A DNA stretch of 19,567 bases from an uncultured Christensenella sp. (GCA_910586345.1 CAJUHC010000013.1:8137-27703), one strand, 5' to 3'; shown: positions 6,680-15,453, counted from the stretch's first letter. The notes: a model not told the origin generated them from the sequence alone. A program made the numbers and translations.

Positions 6680-9600
6680 ATGTCAAAACATTACTCAAAG
6701 AAACGCAGATTAAAATACGTATTCCTCGCGCTCGCCTGCACGGCTTCATTCTCGATTACGGGACTTGCCGCGGCTTGCAAGACGGAAGAAAAAAAGGACG
6801 AAACGGATAAGACGACCTCGAAAGAAGACGTTCAGCTTCTCAAAAACGGTAATTTCGAGTTCTTTAACGTTCCCGATAAAAAAGACGGCCAGCCCGCGCC
6901 CGAATATCTCATAAATACTCCGAGCAACTGGACGAAAGGCGGCACCTCCTCTTACACGATGTCGGGTATTATAGGAACGTCCGACAAAGCGTGGGAAAAG
7001 CTTACGGCAAGCAACCTTGCGGAAAGACTCGACGCCAACAACGCGCTCGACTCGACCGCGAGCAATTATAAGGAACAGCATATTGACTTCAACGGAATGA
7101 AGTCAAGCGACTTGTTATATAAAGACTCCTACGGCGCGCTCAAATACGGCACCATAAGTTCCGAAACCGACAGCGACGACAAAACGAAGTATTACATCGG
7201 CGAAGACAACGGCAAAACCGAAATCTACTTCGACGAAGCCAAGGATACTTACTATTACGACGCGGAAAAGACGAGACCCATCACCAAGGATTTGATTTCC
7301 AACCCCCAGTCTCACAACATTATAAAAGAAGAAGGCAAAGAGCCCTACTATCTCGACGATAAAGGCGAAAAGCAGAAAATCTTCACGGATGAAAACGGGG
7401 ACTATTATCTCGAATACGACGAAATCAAAAAAGAATACCGTCAGCCCGTAGGCCACGTGCTGATGCTCCATAACTATTCTAACTCCACTCATAACGGTAT
7501 CGCGCAGAACTACGCTTCGGTAGAAGTTTCGCTCCCCGCCAACACCTCCGCGGAAATATCCGTCTGGGTTAAGACGAGCAACCTCCTGTTCTCCCAGGGA
7601 CTCGACGTAAACGACGACCAGGACCACGGCGCAAACATAACCGTAACGCATTCGGTCGGAAGTTCTTCGCTCGATGATTTCGCTATCACGAGCATCAATA
7701 CCGAAAAACTTATCGGAGACGGCAAAGCTTCCTCGGAATATAACGGTTGGGTAGAATACACCGTTTACGTAAATTCCTGCAACTTCGCTTCGAGCACGGT
7801 TACTTTGAAACTCGGTCTCGGCGATACGGACAACCCCGTAGAAGGTTACGCTTTCTTCGACGACGTGAGCATAACGAAATACAAAGACCTCGACAAGTGC
7901 TCCTCCTACACTGCGGAAGTCAAAAACAAAATCGAAAGCGACGGAGCTAAATGCGACCTCAGAAGCGACGCAAGCGAGAAAATTTTCGTTGCGGACACTT
8001 ACGAGAGAAACGGCGGAGAAGAAAACGGAGGAATCACCGAAGACAGATTTTCGGAAAGCTTCCACTACCTTCTCGACCTTGCGTCCGAAAGCGGTTACGA
8101 ATCGGTAAATCTCCAAAGCGCGAAAGCGGGACTTACCGTCGACAGCGATAAATATACATCCTCTTTAAATACGGTAAGAAAACTTAATTTAAACGATTCC
8201 GACGAACAACTCAAAGTCAAACTTCCCGAAGAACTTAAAAACCTCAAAGGCGGCAAGGGTCTCGATACCAAAGAAGATTTGCTTGCGCTCGTCGATGCGG
8301 GATATAAATTTACCGAAACGCAATACAACGACAAACTTAACGAAGCTCTTGCTTCGGCGGCGGATTTGAATTCCGATACCGATAATAAAACCCTCGTACT
8401 CTTCTCCGCAAGAGGCGCGGCGTATACGGCGTCGTTCGACCTTACCATCGAAGAAGAAGGCCACAAAATAATTTCTTTCTGGGTAAAGACTTCGGATATG
8501 AACGGCAGTACTGCCGCAACGGTCAAGATTACCGAGGAAGGCAACAAAGACAATTCGGCAAACGTTACTCTCGATTCTACCGGCATAGTTACCGATATAG
8601 ACGATAAGGAAGAAAATAAAGACGTTTTCAAAGGCTGGGTACAGTGTTTCTTCTTCGTACACAACGATACCAAGAAAGTCGACGGCGTAGACAATCCCGC
8701 TACTTTACGAGTAGAATTCAGCTTCGGAAACACAACGCTCAACGGAACGACGGTAACTTCATACAAAGCGGGTTGGGCTGCTCTTACAAACGTACAGGAG
8801 CTTGACGTAGACGAAGACATATTCGCCTACACCGGAAGCGGAAACTATACCACATCGTTAACGATAACCGAAGACGAAAAGAAAACAACCAGCAAATTCG
8901 ACGAAGTTTACGGCAACCAGGCGCACGAAATAGAAAGCAACCTCGTTGACCCCGCCACCTATTTCGGAACAAACGGCGCAAGCTCGAAAGTAGTCAACAA
9001 CGGCGTTATATCTCCTTTCGACGACAAGAACCCCAACGATTGGGCAGGTCTTTTGAACAAAGAATATTTCGTAAACAAAGACGGCAAATACGAAGGTTAT
9101 ACGGGTCGGGATTGGTATCAGCCCTTACTCAACAGCTTTAACGTGAGCTCTACCGACGCTTTGGCTAACTGGAACGACATTTTCGGCGCTAAATCGGTTC
9201 AGCCGCTCATCATAGTAAACAAGCTCAGAGAAGGCTACGTTCAGTTAAAATCCGCAAACGAAAATAACTATAAAGCTTACTGGTATTACGACGAAGATAA
9301 CGACGAATACGTAAAAGTCGGAAACGACGACGAATTCGATAAAGACAAAAAGTACTTTACCAAAAAGGACGTCTTAAACTACGGCTTTATCGGAGAGGAA
9401 AAGACGGTTTCCGCAGACGGGTTCACTACCGTAAGCGTAAAAGTCAAAGTAAGCGCGGGAGCCGTTGCTTACATCTACCTCGTAGATACGACGGACAGCT
9501 CTAAGGTATTGGGTTTCGACGCTCCCTCCTACTCTTTCTGGTACGACAAAGACGGCAACGTCCTTAAATCGGAAATTGACGAGAAAGCAAATCTCGACGA

Positions 9601-10960
9601 ACAGCGCGCTAACGTTCTCTATTCGCTCCGCGACGACGGTCTGTACGAGGACGAAAACGGCAAACTCTTTGCAAATACCTGGAACTATTCCAAATTATAC
9701 AGCGCAAACATAACGTACTACACGAAAGACGGCGAATTCTCCGTCGACGACCTTAAAGAAGGCGTAACCTATTATAAGGATAAAGCCTGCACAGTTGAAG
9801 CGGACCATTATCTCGTAACTTCGGAAAGCGTCAAACTTTACGAATATAAAGACGGTAAATATTATTATATCGTTAAAGGCGAAACGCAGAAAGACGAAAT
9901 CACTCCCTTCGACAGAAGCTTTGCAAGATACGATTACTCCGAAAGCTCCGAGCGCTATACGCAAGTTATCGAAGACACCCACGGAGAATGGGTAACAATC
10001 AATTACGTGCTTCACGCGGGCAGCGCGAGCAAAAACTACCGTCTCGAACTTTGGAGCGGCGCGCGCGACGAATTTATCACCGACGGGAACACGGCAAACG
10101 GAAGCGTACTTTTCGATTACAGCTACACCTCCGTTTCTAGCGACGATTTGCTCAACGAATACGAAAACGAAATTATAAGGTCTTATCAGAAGATACTTGC
10201 GGAAAAAGGTCTGTTAAACGGAATCACCACCTCCACCGAGAATATCGAATATTATAAGAACCTTGTAGACGAAAACGTTAAAGCAGGCAAAATTACTCAG
10301 GCGGATATAGATAAGTACGAAATTCTGAAAAATTACACCGCGCATTACTACGCTTACAGTCTTTACGATTCGGCTGACTTCCAGCCTTTCAACAAAGAAG
10401 CGGCTGACAAAACCGCAACGGGTTACGATTACTCGGCAGACGGTTACGAAGAAAAGCTTGCCTACCTCTCTATTAAGGACGGCAACAACCGCACGGTATT
10501 CACAGATTATTCGACCATTGACCAATCTATAACCCTCGACTTGGGTACGAGCGACGAAGACACCGAGGAAGAGGATAAAGAAGAAGAGAAAACGGATAAC
10601 GCTAACGTTTGGCTTCTTGCTTCTTCGATAATTCTCGTAGTAGCATTGATATTCGCTATGATTGCGATTTTCATAAAAGACGCGTTAAAGAAAAACCGCC
10701 GCAAGAAAGTTTTCGGAAAGAATTCTTACGACACTAACAAGACGAACCGTTATATCAGAAAACTCGGCATAAAGAAAGAGGAAATCGAGGAAGTCGACGC
10801 TCCCGCAGTGACTCCGGCAGAACCCGAACAACCCGCCGAAGATACGAACGAACAATCAGAGGTTGAAGAACAGACGGAAGAACCGGTTGAAACGGCTGAG
10901 CCCGAGCAAACCGAGGAACAAGAAGAAAGTTCCGACAAACCCGACGACGTACAGGAATAA
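6680..10960 (+). CDS. Large surface protein with lipoprotein signal, jelly-roll-like modules and C-terminal membrane anchor
   Basis: 1426 residues. Residues 1-10 are basic, 11-32 hydrophobic, then GLAAAC33, a plausible lipobox. Three beta-rich blocks look like carbohydrate-binding (CBM4/9-type) jelly rolls: about 51-402 (opens NGNFEF, contains SVWVKTS and ends FFDDVSI, with an acidic Tyr-rich insert near 130-250), about 565-705 (SFWVKTSDM, GWVQCFFF) and about 900-1145 (TVSVKVKV, GEWVTINYV). Between them are Tyr/Asp/Lys-rich linkers, including YVKVGNDDEFDKDKKYFTK (near 876), which resembles a short repeat found in surface and phage tail proteins. A single membrane helix lies near 1311-1335, followed by a basic stop-transfer (KKNRRKK) and a 70-residue Glu/Pro/Thr-rich tail. 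I see no catalytic motif. It likely binds glycans or scaffolds the envelope; the exact function is unknown. It is monocistronic with a strong terminator. Confidence 0.85.
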   Translation: MSKHYSKKRRLKYVFLALACTASFSITGLAAACKTEEKKDETDKTTSKEDVQLLKNGNFEFFNVPDKKDGQPAPEYLINTPSNWTKGGTSSYTMSGIIGTSDKAWEKLTASNLAERLDANNALDSTASNYKEQHIDFNGMKSSDLLYKDSYGALKYGTISSETDSDDKTKYYIGEDNGKTEIYFDEAKDTYYYDAEKTRPITKDLISNPQSHNIIKEEGKEPYYLDDKGEKQKIFTDENGDYYLEYDEIKKEYRQPVGHVLMLHNYSNSTHNGIAQNYASVEVSLPANTSAEISVWVKTSNLLFSQGLDVNDDQDHGANITVTHSVGSSSLDDFAITSINTEKLIGDGKASSEYNGWVEYTVYVNSCNFASSTVTLKLGLGDTDNPVEGYAFFDDVSITKYKDLDKCSSYTAEVKNKIESDGAKCDLRSDASEKIFVADTYERNGGEENGGITEDRFSESFHYLLDLASESGYESVNLQSAKAGLTVDSDKYTSSLNTVRKLNLNDSDEQLKVKLPEELKNLKGGKGLDTKEDLLALVDAGYKFTETQYNDKLNEALASAADLNSDTDNKTLVLFSARGAAYTASFDLTIEEEGHKIISFWVKTSDMNGSTAATVKITEEGNKDNSANVTLDSTGIVTDIDDKEENKDVFKGWVQCFFFVHNDTKKVDGVDNPATLRVEFSFGNTTLNGTTVTSYKAGWAALTNVQELDVDEDIFAYTGSGNYTTSLTITEDEKKTTSKFDEVYGNQAHEIESNLVDPATYFGTNGASSKVVNNGVISPFDDKNPNDWAGLLNKEYFVNKDGKYEGYTGRDWYQPLLNSFNVSSTDALANWNDIFGAKSVQPLIIVNKLREGYVQLKSANENNYKAYWYYDEDNDEYVKVGNDDEFDKDKKYFTKKDVLNYGFIGEEKTVSADGFTTVSVKVKVSAGAVAYIYLVDTTDSSKVLGFDAPSYSFWYDKDGNVLKSEIDEKANLDEQRANVLYSLRDDGLYEDENGKLFANTWNYSKLYSANITYYTKDGEFSVDDLKEGVTYYKDKACTVEADHYLVTSESVKLYEYKDGKYYYIVKGETQKDEITPFDRSFARYDYSESSERYTQVIEDTHGEWVTINYVLHAGSASKNYRLELWSGARDEFITDGNTANGSVLFDYSYTSVSSDDLLNEYENEIIRSYQKILAEKGLLNGITTSTENIEYYKNLVDENVKAGKITQADIDKYEILKNYTAHYYAYSLYDSADFQPFNKEAADKTATGYDYSADGYEEKLAYLSIKDGNNRTVFTDYSTIDQSITLDLGTSDEDTEEEDKEEEKTDNANVWLLASSIILVVALIFAMIAIFIKDALKKNRRKKVFGKNSYDTNKTNRYIRKLGIKKEEIEEVDAPAVTPAEPEQPAEDTNEQSEVEEQTEEPVETAEPEQTEEQEESSDKPDDVQE

Positions 10961-10972
10961 TTAAATAATGAA

Positions 10973-11005
10973 AAGCCCCCCGCCGAATTAATCGGCGGGG
11001 GGCTT
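10973..11005 (+). terminator. Strong bidirectional terminator
   Basis: A 14-bp perfect stem (10973-10986 with 10992-11005, core CCCCCCGCCGA) and a five-base loop, followed by GAATTTTATT on the plus strand and by TTTTCATTATT on the minus strand. It closes the large surface-protein gene and can also stop the convergent methyltransferase transcript. Confidence 0.92.
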
Positions 11006-11041
11006 GAATTTTATTACATCATATGGTGCTCAAAAACGCTT

Positions 11042-11059
11042 GCAAGAAAGTTTTCTCGC
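11042..11059 (-). terminator. Weak hairpin after the methyltransferase gene
   Basis: GCGAGAA (11059-11053) pairs with TTCTTGC (11048-11042) with one G-U pair, followed after a few bases by GCGTTTTTG. It lies about 18 bp after the stop at 11077. It is only a candidate, as the T-run is not directly after the stem. Confidence 0.3.
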
Positions 11060-11076
11060 TTGTATTATAAAACGTT

Positions 11077-12348
11077 TTAAATTCTGACTCCCTTAGGAAG
11101 TTTGTTTTTCGCCGTTCCTCCCGAAACTTTACACCAACCGAGCGGATATCCCTTAAACGTAACGAGCCTCCACCCTTTTACATTTTCACAACAAAAAGTA
11201 AAGCCTCTCAGATACTCCTCTGCGGTTTTTTCGTCTACGTCTACGCAATACGCTTCCTCGGCTTTGAGAGCGAGCGCAAGCGAGTGCGACGGTTCGAATC
11301 TGTCGGATAAAAATTCCCCGAGTCTGACGCCGGCGCGCAGAGTCTGCGCTTCCGTTTGAGGCGCGCCGTCGGGCAGAGAATACAGAACTTGTCCGACCGA
11401 ATACAGATTTCCGAACTCCGTTTTAAGGTTTTCCTTTTCCCACTGTCTGTAAATTAAAAGCAATTTCTTGTCTTTTAAGTTCGGCTCGATACAGCGTACA
11501 TCCCTTCCGGCTCCTTCGTCTTTTTGCAAAACGGCGTAAAAATGTCCCTCGCCACGTATCTCGTGCGGGTAAAGTTTTTTCATTGCCAAAAGCTTCATAG
11601 GATACTTTCCGATAAAATTGCGTATCTGCTCTTCGTCCTCTTCCGGCGCGAAAGTACAGGTCGAATAAACCATTTTCCCGCCGACGGAAAGCATTTTAAA
11701 CGCGCTGTCTAAAATTTCCGACTGTCGGCGCGCGCAAAGTTTTACGTTTTCGATACTCCATTCCGGTATAGCTTCTTTTTCCTTTTTAAACATTCCCTCG
11801 CCGGAACAAGGCGCGTCTACGAGTATTTTATCGAAATAACTTTCCAATTTATCGGCAAGCTGTTCCGGAGCCGCGCAGGTCACGACAGCGTTTTTTATTC
11901 CGAACCTTTCGACGTTGAAAGAAAGAATTTTCGCGCGGCGGAAATTAATTTCGTTTAAAACGATAATTCCCTCTCCCCGCATCTCCTGCGCAAGCTGAGT
12001 TCCCTTGCCTCCGGGCGCCGAACATAAATCGAGAACGCGTTCCCCTGCTTTGACGCCGAGTTCGGGCGCGGCGCACATTGCGGACGGTTCCTGAACGTAA
12101 TACAGTCCCGCCGCGTGATAAACCGTTTTGCCGAGCCCTTCGGAACGTACGTAAAAGCCGTTCTTCTCCCAGGGAACGCTTTCGAGAGAAAACGGCGAAA
12201 TGCTTTTAAAGTTTTCCGCCGAAATTTTAAGGGTATTGACCCGCAAGCCTTTTTCGGCGGGCGAATCATAACTTTTCAAAAACGCGCCGAAATTATCCCC
12301 GAGTTCGGCTCTCATACGCGAAAGAAATTCCGCGGGCAAAGTCGTCAA
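11077..12348 (-). CDS. RsmF/NOL1-NOP2-sun family rRNA cytosine-C5 methyltransferase
   Basis: SAM-dependent enzyme making 5-methylcytosine in rRNA (RsmF acts on 16S in E. coli; the exact site here is unknown). At 423 residues it has the SAM-binding motif VLDLCSAPGGKGTQLAQ (105-121), the paired cysteines of the RNA m5C mechanism, C181 in DAPCSGEG and C231 in STCTFAPEE, and EPSAM before motif I. The C-terminal part (about 290-423, ending with WCKVSGGTAKNKLPKG) matches the PUA-like tail of RsmF proteins. The start is TTG at 12348 behind a good AGGAG, overlapping the exonuclease stop by 4 bp (TTGA), so it is translated by coupling. Confidence 0.9.
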   Translation of the reverse strand: MTTLPAEFLSRMRAELGDNFGAFLKSYDSPAEKGLRVNTLKISAENFKSISPFSLESVPWEKNGFYVRSEGLGKTVYHAAGLYYVQEPSAMCAAPELGVKAGERVLDLCSAPGGKGTQLAQEMRGEGIIVLNEINFRRAKILSFNVERFGIKNAVVTCAAPEQLADKLESYFDKILVDAPCSGEGMFKKEKEAIPEWSIENVKLCARRQSEILDSAFKMLSVGGKMVYSTCTFAPEEDEEQIRNFIGKYPMKLLAMKKLYPHEIRGEGHFYAVLQKDEGAGRDVRCIEPNLKDKKLLLIYRQWEKENLKTEFGNLYSVGQVLYSLPDGAPQTEAQTLRAGVRLGEFLSDRFEPSHSLALALKAEEAYCVDVDEKTAEEYLRGFTFCCENVKGWRLVTFKGYPLGWCKVSGGTAKNKLPKGVRI

Positions 12349-13307
12349 TTCTTATCTCCTTGAAACATATTTTCGAATTCCGACGTATGAATAACAATCA
12401 GGTTTTGCAGTTTCAGCGCGCTTTGAGTTCGGGGCGAGCTATCGCCCGTTTCGCAAACGTAAAAATCGCTCTGCGTTACGTGCTGAGAATACTTCCCGCC
12501 GTTTTCGTAAACCAAATCGGCGAACCGTAAAGATTTTTGCAAATCGTCCTCTATCTCGCGTGAAAACGTAAAAGTCTTACCGAAAAACTCACCGTCGCGC
12601 TTTATTTTTTTACGCGAAACGTAATTAAAAAATTTTATTCTTTTTTCCGCTCGTTCTCTTTTCAGTTTTAAAATTTTTTCCTGATACTCGCGCTCCCCCT
12701 CGGAAGAAGGCGGAGTAACCGCGTAATTTTTGATTTTTCCCTCTTTAACGCGCAAAAGTTTTATCAAATCCGTATACGAAAGATTTTTCGCCCTGCACAT
12801 AGCTTCGACGACGCGCATAGTCGCGTAAGCGTCGTCCGCGGCGCGGTGCGGAGTGAATTCGACGCCGAGTTCGCTTGCGATATGTTCCAGACCGAACTGT
12901 CGAGTAAAGTCGTTTATGTAAGTCATATATATGAGCTGGCTGTCAGAAAACGAAAAATTAAAAGACGGCAGTTTAAAACGTCTGGTTTCGAGATTGAGAT
13001 ATTTTATATCGTTCATCGTGGAATGTCCCAAAACGATATTTCCCCCGTCTTCCAAAAGTGATTTTATCTGAGGATAAATTTTCGTGAACGGAGGATAATT
13101 TTTAAAATCTTCGTAAGAATACGGCAAAACCAATCCCTTGTCCCCGCTTCTGTCGGTAAGACGGAATTTACCGCGCGGATTTATTAAAATATCTTCCTTT
13201 TTGACAATATTGAAATTTTCGTCGCAGACGACGTAACCGAACGCGCATATTTTAGCGGAATTTTTATTGACGCTCGCACACTCGATGTCGAAAAATACCA
13301 AGTTCAT
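12345..13307 (-). CDS. DEDDh 3'-5' exonuclease with C-terminal BRCT domain
   Basis: 320 residues. The N-terminal half (1-170) is a DnaQ/epsilon-type exonuclease: FFDIECAS supplies the Asp-x-Glu pair, GHSTMNDIKYL the second Asp, and HRAADD the His and last Asp of a DEDDh site. A Lys/Arg-rich linker (about 185-235) leads to a BRCT-like domain (about 238-315: GKTFTFS, a VYENGGKYSQHVTQSDFYV core and a final EFENMF). Exonuclease-BRCT proteins of this kind are found in Firmicutes and are thought to act in DNA repair or RNA/DNA end trimming, but the substrate is not known. The ATG lies 9 bases after a perfect TATAAT with an extended TGC, so the mRNA is nearly leaderless. First gene of an operon with the methyltransferase. 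Confidence 0.88.
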   Translation of the reverse strand: MNLVFFDIECASVNKNSAKICAFGYVVCDENFNIVKKEDILINPRGKFRLTDRSGDKGLVLPYSYEDFKNYPPFTKIYPQIKSLLEDGGNIVLGHSTMNDIKYLNLETRRFKLPSFNFSFSDSQLIYMTYINDFTRQFGLEHIASELGVEFTPHRAADDAYATMRVVEAMCRAKNLSYTDLIKLLRVKEGKIKNYAVTPPSSEGEREYQEKILKLKRERAEKRIKFFNYVSRKKIKRDGEFFGKTFTFSREIEDDLQKSLRFADLVYENGGKYSQHVTQSDFYVCETGDSSPRTQSALKLQNLIVIHTSEFENMFQGDKN

Positions 13308-13315
13308 ACCGATAC

Positions 13316-13345
13316 ATTATAGCATATTAACCTTGACAAATACAA
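13316..13345 (-). promoter_or_regulatory. Promoter of the exonuclease-methyltransferase operon
   Basis: Minus-strand -35 TTGTAT (13345-13340), 18-nt spacer, -10 TATAAT (13321-13316) preceded by TGC (extended -10). The ATG at 13307 is the ninth base after the -10. It interleaves with the divergent promoter at 13333-13361. Confidence 0.75.
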
Positions 13346-13361
13346 CGGTTTATAATATAAT
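13333..13361 (+). promoter_or_regulatory. Consensus promoter giving a leaderless mRNA
   Basis: A perfect TTGACA (13333-13338), 17-nt spacer, TATAAT (13356-13361). The ATG at 13369 is the eighth base after the -10, so the transcript should begin at or one base before the start codon. Confidence 0.85.
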
Positions 13362-13368
13362 TTTACGT

Positions 13369-14091
13369 ATGAAAATATTGCTGACGCTGTTCGTATGCGT
13401 AAGCTCGGGACAGGAAAATCCGAACTCGCTTTACGACGGAATCGAACTTATATATAAAGACGAAAACGAAAGCGAAAAAGACTTCCTCGCGCGCGCGGCG
13501 AAGTCCGCCAAGGGCAAATACGCTATTGTCTGCGAAAACGGTTTTAAATTCGCGGACGTTCAGTCCCTGTTGAATATAATCGACAAAAATACCTCGGATA
13601 TGGTATGTTTTACAGGCGGAAGCGCGGTAAAAATTTCCGTATTAAAAAATTTAAAAGATTTTCCCGATGCTTTTTCGTTTAAACTTTCGGGAGTTATGAA
13701 CTGTAAAAATCTTTTAAAGACTGTATACACTCCCTTTAATTTCGAAAAAGAGAAGTACCGTTACAGTGAAGAAAAGTCCGAAGGTATTCTTTATTCGGCG
13801 GAAACGTTCGGAAAAGTAAAAGCCAAACTTAACAAAGAAATTTACTCCTACGCGTTTAATATGCTTTGCGAAAAGCTCACGGCTTATTATCTCTATGCGA
13901 TACTCGCGATAAAGGACGGCGCCGTGCCGGCGGAAAAACTAATCGAATTCGACAACAAACTCAAAGCCGAGATAGTTTTGTATCTCGCGCTCGAAAAACG
14001 TTTTACATACGCGAAACTTCAAAAACTTCGCGACAAACAGTTCAGGATTTCTTTCCTTACGGCAAGAAAGTTCAGAAAAATAATAAAATAA
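13369..14091 (+). CDS. Unrecognised protein, degenerate glycosyltransferase-2-like
   Basis: 240 residues from the ATG at 13369; an upstream in-frame extension is ruled out by the promoter position. No signal peptide or membrane span. The segment FLARAAKSAKGKYAIVCENGFKF (about 40-62) resembles the GT-A core of family 2 glycosyltransferases, where a donor-binding Asp-x-Asp follows 'AKGKYI'; here that position reads CENG, so the metal-binding acids are missing. The C-terminal 80 residues are Lys-rich and alpha-helical with repeated (K/R)-L-x-x-L patterns. It may be a catalytically dead GT-like protein or unrelated; I am not sure. It is monocistronic, leaderless, with a strong promoter and a strong terminator, so it is probably functional and not a decaying ORF. 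Confidence 0.7.
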   Translation: MKILLTLFVCVSSGQENPNSLYDGIELIYKDENESEKDFLARAAKSAKGKYAIVCENGFKFADVQSLLNIIDKNTSDMVCFTGGSAVKISVLKNLKDFPDAFSFKLSGVMNCKNLLKTVYTPFNFEKEKYRYSEEKSEGILYSAETFGKVKAKLNKEIYSYAFNMLCEKLTAYYLYAILAIKDGAVPAEKLIEFDNKLKAEIVLYLALEKRFTYAKLQKLRDKQFRISFLTARKFRKIIK

Positions 14092-14096
14092 ATTTT

Positions 14097-14139
14097 AAAC
14101 GCGTCCGCAGGTTAAAAACCTGCGGACGCGTTTTATTTT
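14097..14139 (+). terminator. Bidirectional terminator between the GT-like gene and serS
   Basis: A perfect 17-bp stem (14097-14113 with 14117-14133, core CGCGTCCGCAGG) with a three-base loop, followed by TTTATTTTTTATT on the plus strand; the minus strand exit also has a T-run (TTTAAAATT). It sits between the convergent ends of the GT-like gene and serS. Confidence 0.93.
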
Positions 14140-14151
14140 TTATTCGGTTAT

Positions 14152-15444
14152 TTATTTTTTAGGCAGTATTTTGTCCTTACCGCCCATATATTTTCTCAAA
14201 ACTTCGGGAATATTAACGCTTCCGTCGGCTTGAAGATGATTTTCAAGGAACGCAATCAACATTCTCGGAGGCGCGGCAACGGTATTGTTCAGCGTGTGCG
14301 CGTACTCGTTTTTACCCGTTTCGGAATTTTTATATCTGATTCCGAGCCTTCTCGCCTGCGCGTCGGTGAGCGAAGAACAGCTTCCGACTTCGAAATACTT
14401 CTTCTGTCTGGGGCTCCAAGCTTCAATATCGCAACTCTTGTATTTCAAATCCGCCAAATCGCCCGAACAGCAAATAAGCTGTCTTACGGGAATTCCCATA
14501 GAGACGAACAGTTCGACGGTATAATTCCAAAGTTTCTCGTACCAGCCGTCGCTCTCCTCGGGCTTGCAGATAACTATCATTTCCTGCTTTTCAAACTGGT
14601 GTATACGGTAAATACCGCGCTCCTCTATGCCGTGCGCGCCCTTTTCCTTTCTGAAACAGGGCGAATACGAAGTAAGCGTCTGGGGCAGGGAATTTTCGGG
14701 CAGAACCTCGCCCATAAATCTGCCTATCATAGAGTGCTCGGAAGTGCCGATAAGGTACAAATCTTCGCCCTCTATTTTATACATCATACCTTCCATTTCT
14801 TCGAAACTCATAACGCCCGAAACGACGTCGCTCCTAATCATAAAAGGCGGTATGCAGTAAGTAAAGCCTTTGTCAATCATAAAATCACGGGCGTAAGTCA
14901 AAACCGCGGAATGAAGGCGCGCCACGTCGCCTATAAGATAATAAAAGCCGTTACCGCTCGTCCTTCTCGCCGCGTCCAAATCTATACCGCCCAGCTTTTC
15001 GAGTATATCGAGATGATAAGGAACTTCAAAAGGTTTTTCCTTAGCTTCGAGAAAAACTTTGCCCTGAACGTTCTCCGAATCGTCTTTGCCGACAGGCACG
15101 TCGTCTGCGATAATGTTCGGAACAGCCATCATCGCCGTTTTAAGTCTTGTTTCGATTTCCGCGCTTTCGGCCTCTATAACGGCTATACGCTCGTTGTTTT
15201 CCTTAGACAGCTTTTTCGCCTCTTCCGCTTCCTGCTTTTTCCCCGAACGCATAAGCTCGCCTATGCTCTTTGCGAGCGCGTTGCGCTGAGCGCGGAGGCC
15301 GTCGCCCTCGGATTGAAGTTCGCGTTTCTTTATATCGAGCGCGATTATTTCGTCTACGAGCGGAAGTTTTTTATCCTGAAATTTCTTTCTTATATTCTCT
15401 CTGACTAATTCCGGATTCTCTCTAATAAGGTTTACGTCTATCAT
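14152..15444 (-). CDS. serS: Seryl-tRNA synthetase
   Basis: Class II aminoacyl-tRNA synthetase charging tRNA-Ser (and tRNA-Sec if present). From the ATG at 15444 (MIDVNLIRENPELVREN) it is 430 residues, the usual size. The N-terminal coiled-coil arm (about 28-105, rich in Lys/Glu, with ELQSEGDGLRAQRN) is followed by the catalytic core: TSEHSMIG, CFRKEKGAHGIEERGIYRIHQFEKQEM (motif 2 with the RxHQFxK signature), EVGSCSSLTDAQARR and the motif 3 region LNNTVAAPPRMLIAFLENH. A longer upstream frame exists but lies beyond the promoter. The ATG is the 10th base after a perfect TATAAT; no leader RNA, so no T-box riboswitch, is possible from this promoter. Confidence 0.96.
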   Translation of the reverse strand: MIDVNLIRENPELVRENIRKKFQDKKLPLVDEIIALDIKKRELQSEGDGLRAQRNALAKSIGELMRSGKKQEAEEAKKLSKENNERIAVIEAESAEIETRLKTAMMAVPNIIADDVPVGKDDSENVQGKVFLEAKEKPFEVPYHLDILEKLGGIDLDAARRTSGNGFYYLIGDVARLHSAVLTYARDFMIDKGFTYCIPPFMIRSDVVSGVMSFEEMEGMMYKIEGEDLYLIGTSEHSMIGRFMGEVLPENSLPQTLTSYSPCFRKEKGAHGIEERGIYRIHQFEKQEMIVICKPEESDGWYEKLWNYTVELFVSMGIPVRQLICCSGDLADLKYKSCDIEAWSPRQKKYFEVGSCSSLTDAQARRLGIRYKNSETGKNEYAHTLNNTVAAPPRMLIAFLENHLQADGSVNIPEVLRKYMGGKDKILPKK

Positions 15445-15453
15445 AATACACAA

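Noticed and set aside
7115..8116. 333-residue frame on the minus strand
   Set aside because: It is the shadow of the large surface protein; biased codon use of that gene leaves its antisense frame open. There is no promoter or Shine-Dalgarno.
14230..15408. 392-residue frame on the plus strand
   Set aside because: Antisense to serS, with low-complexity basic/aromatic composition and no motif.
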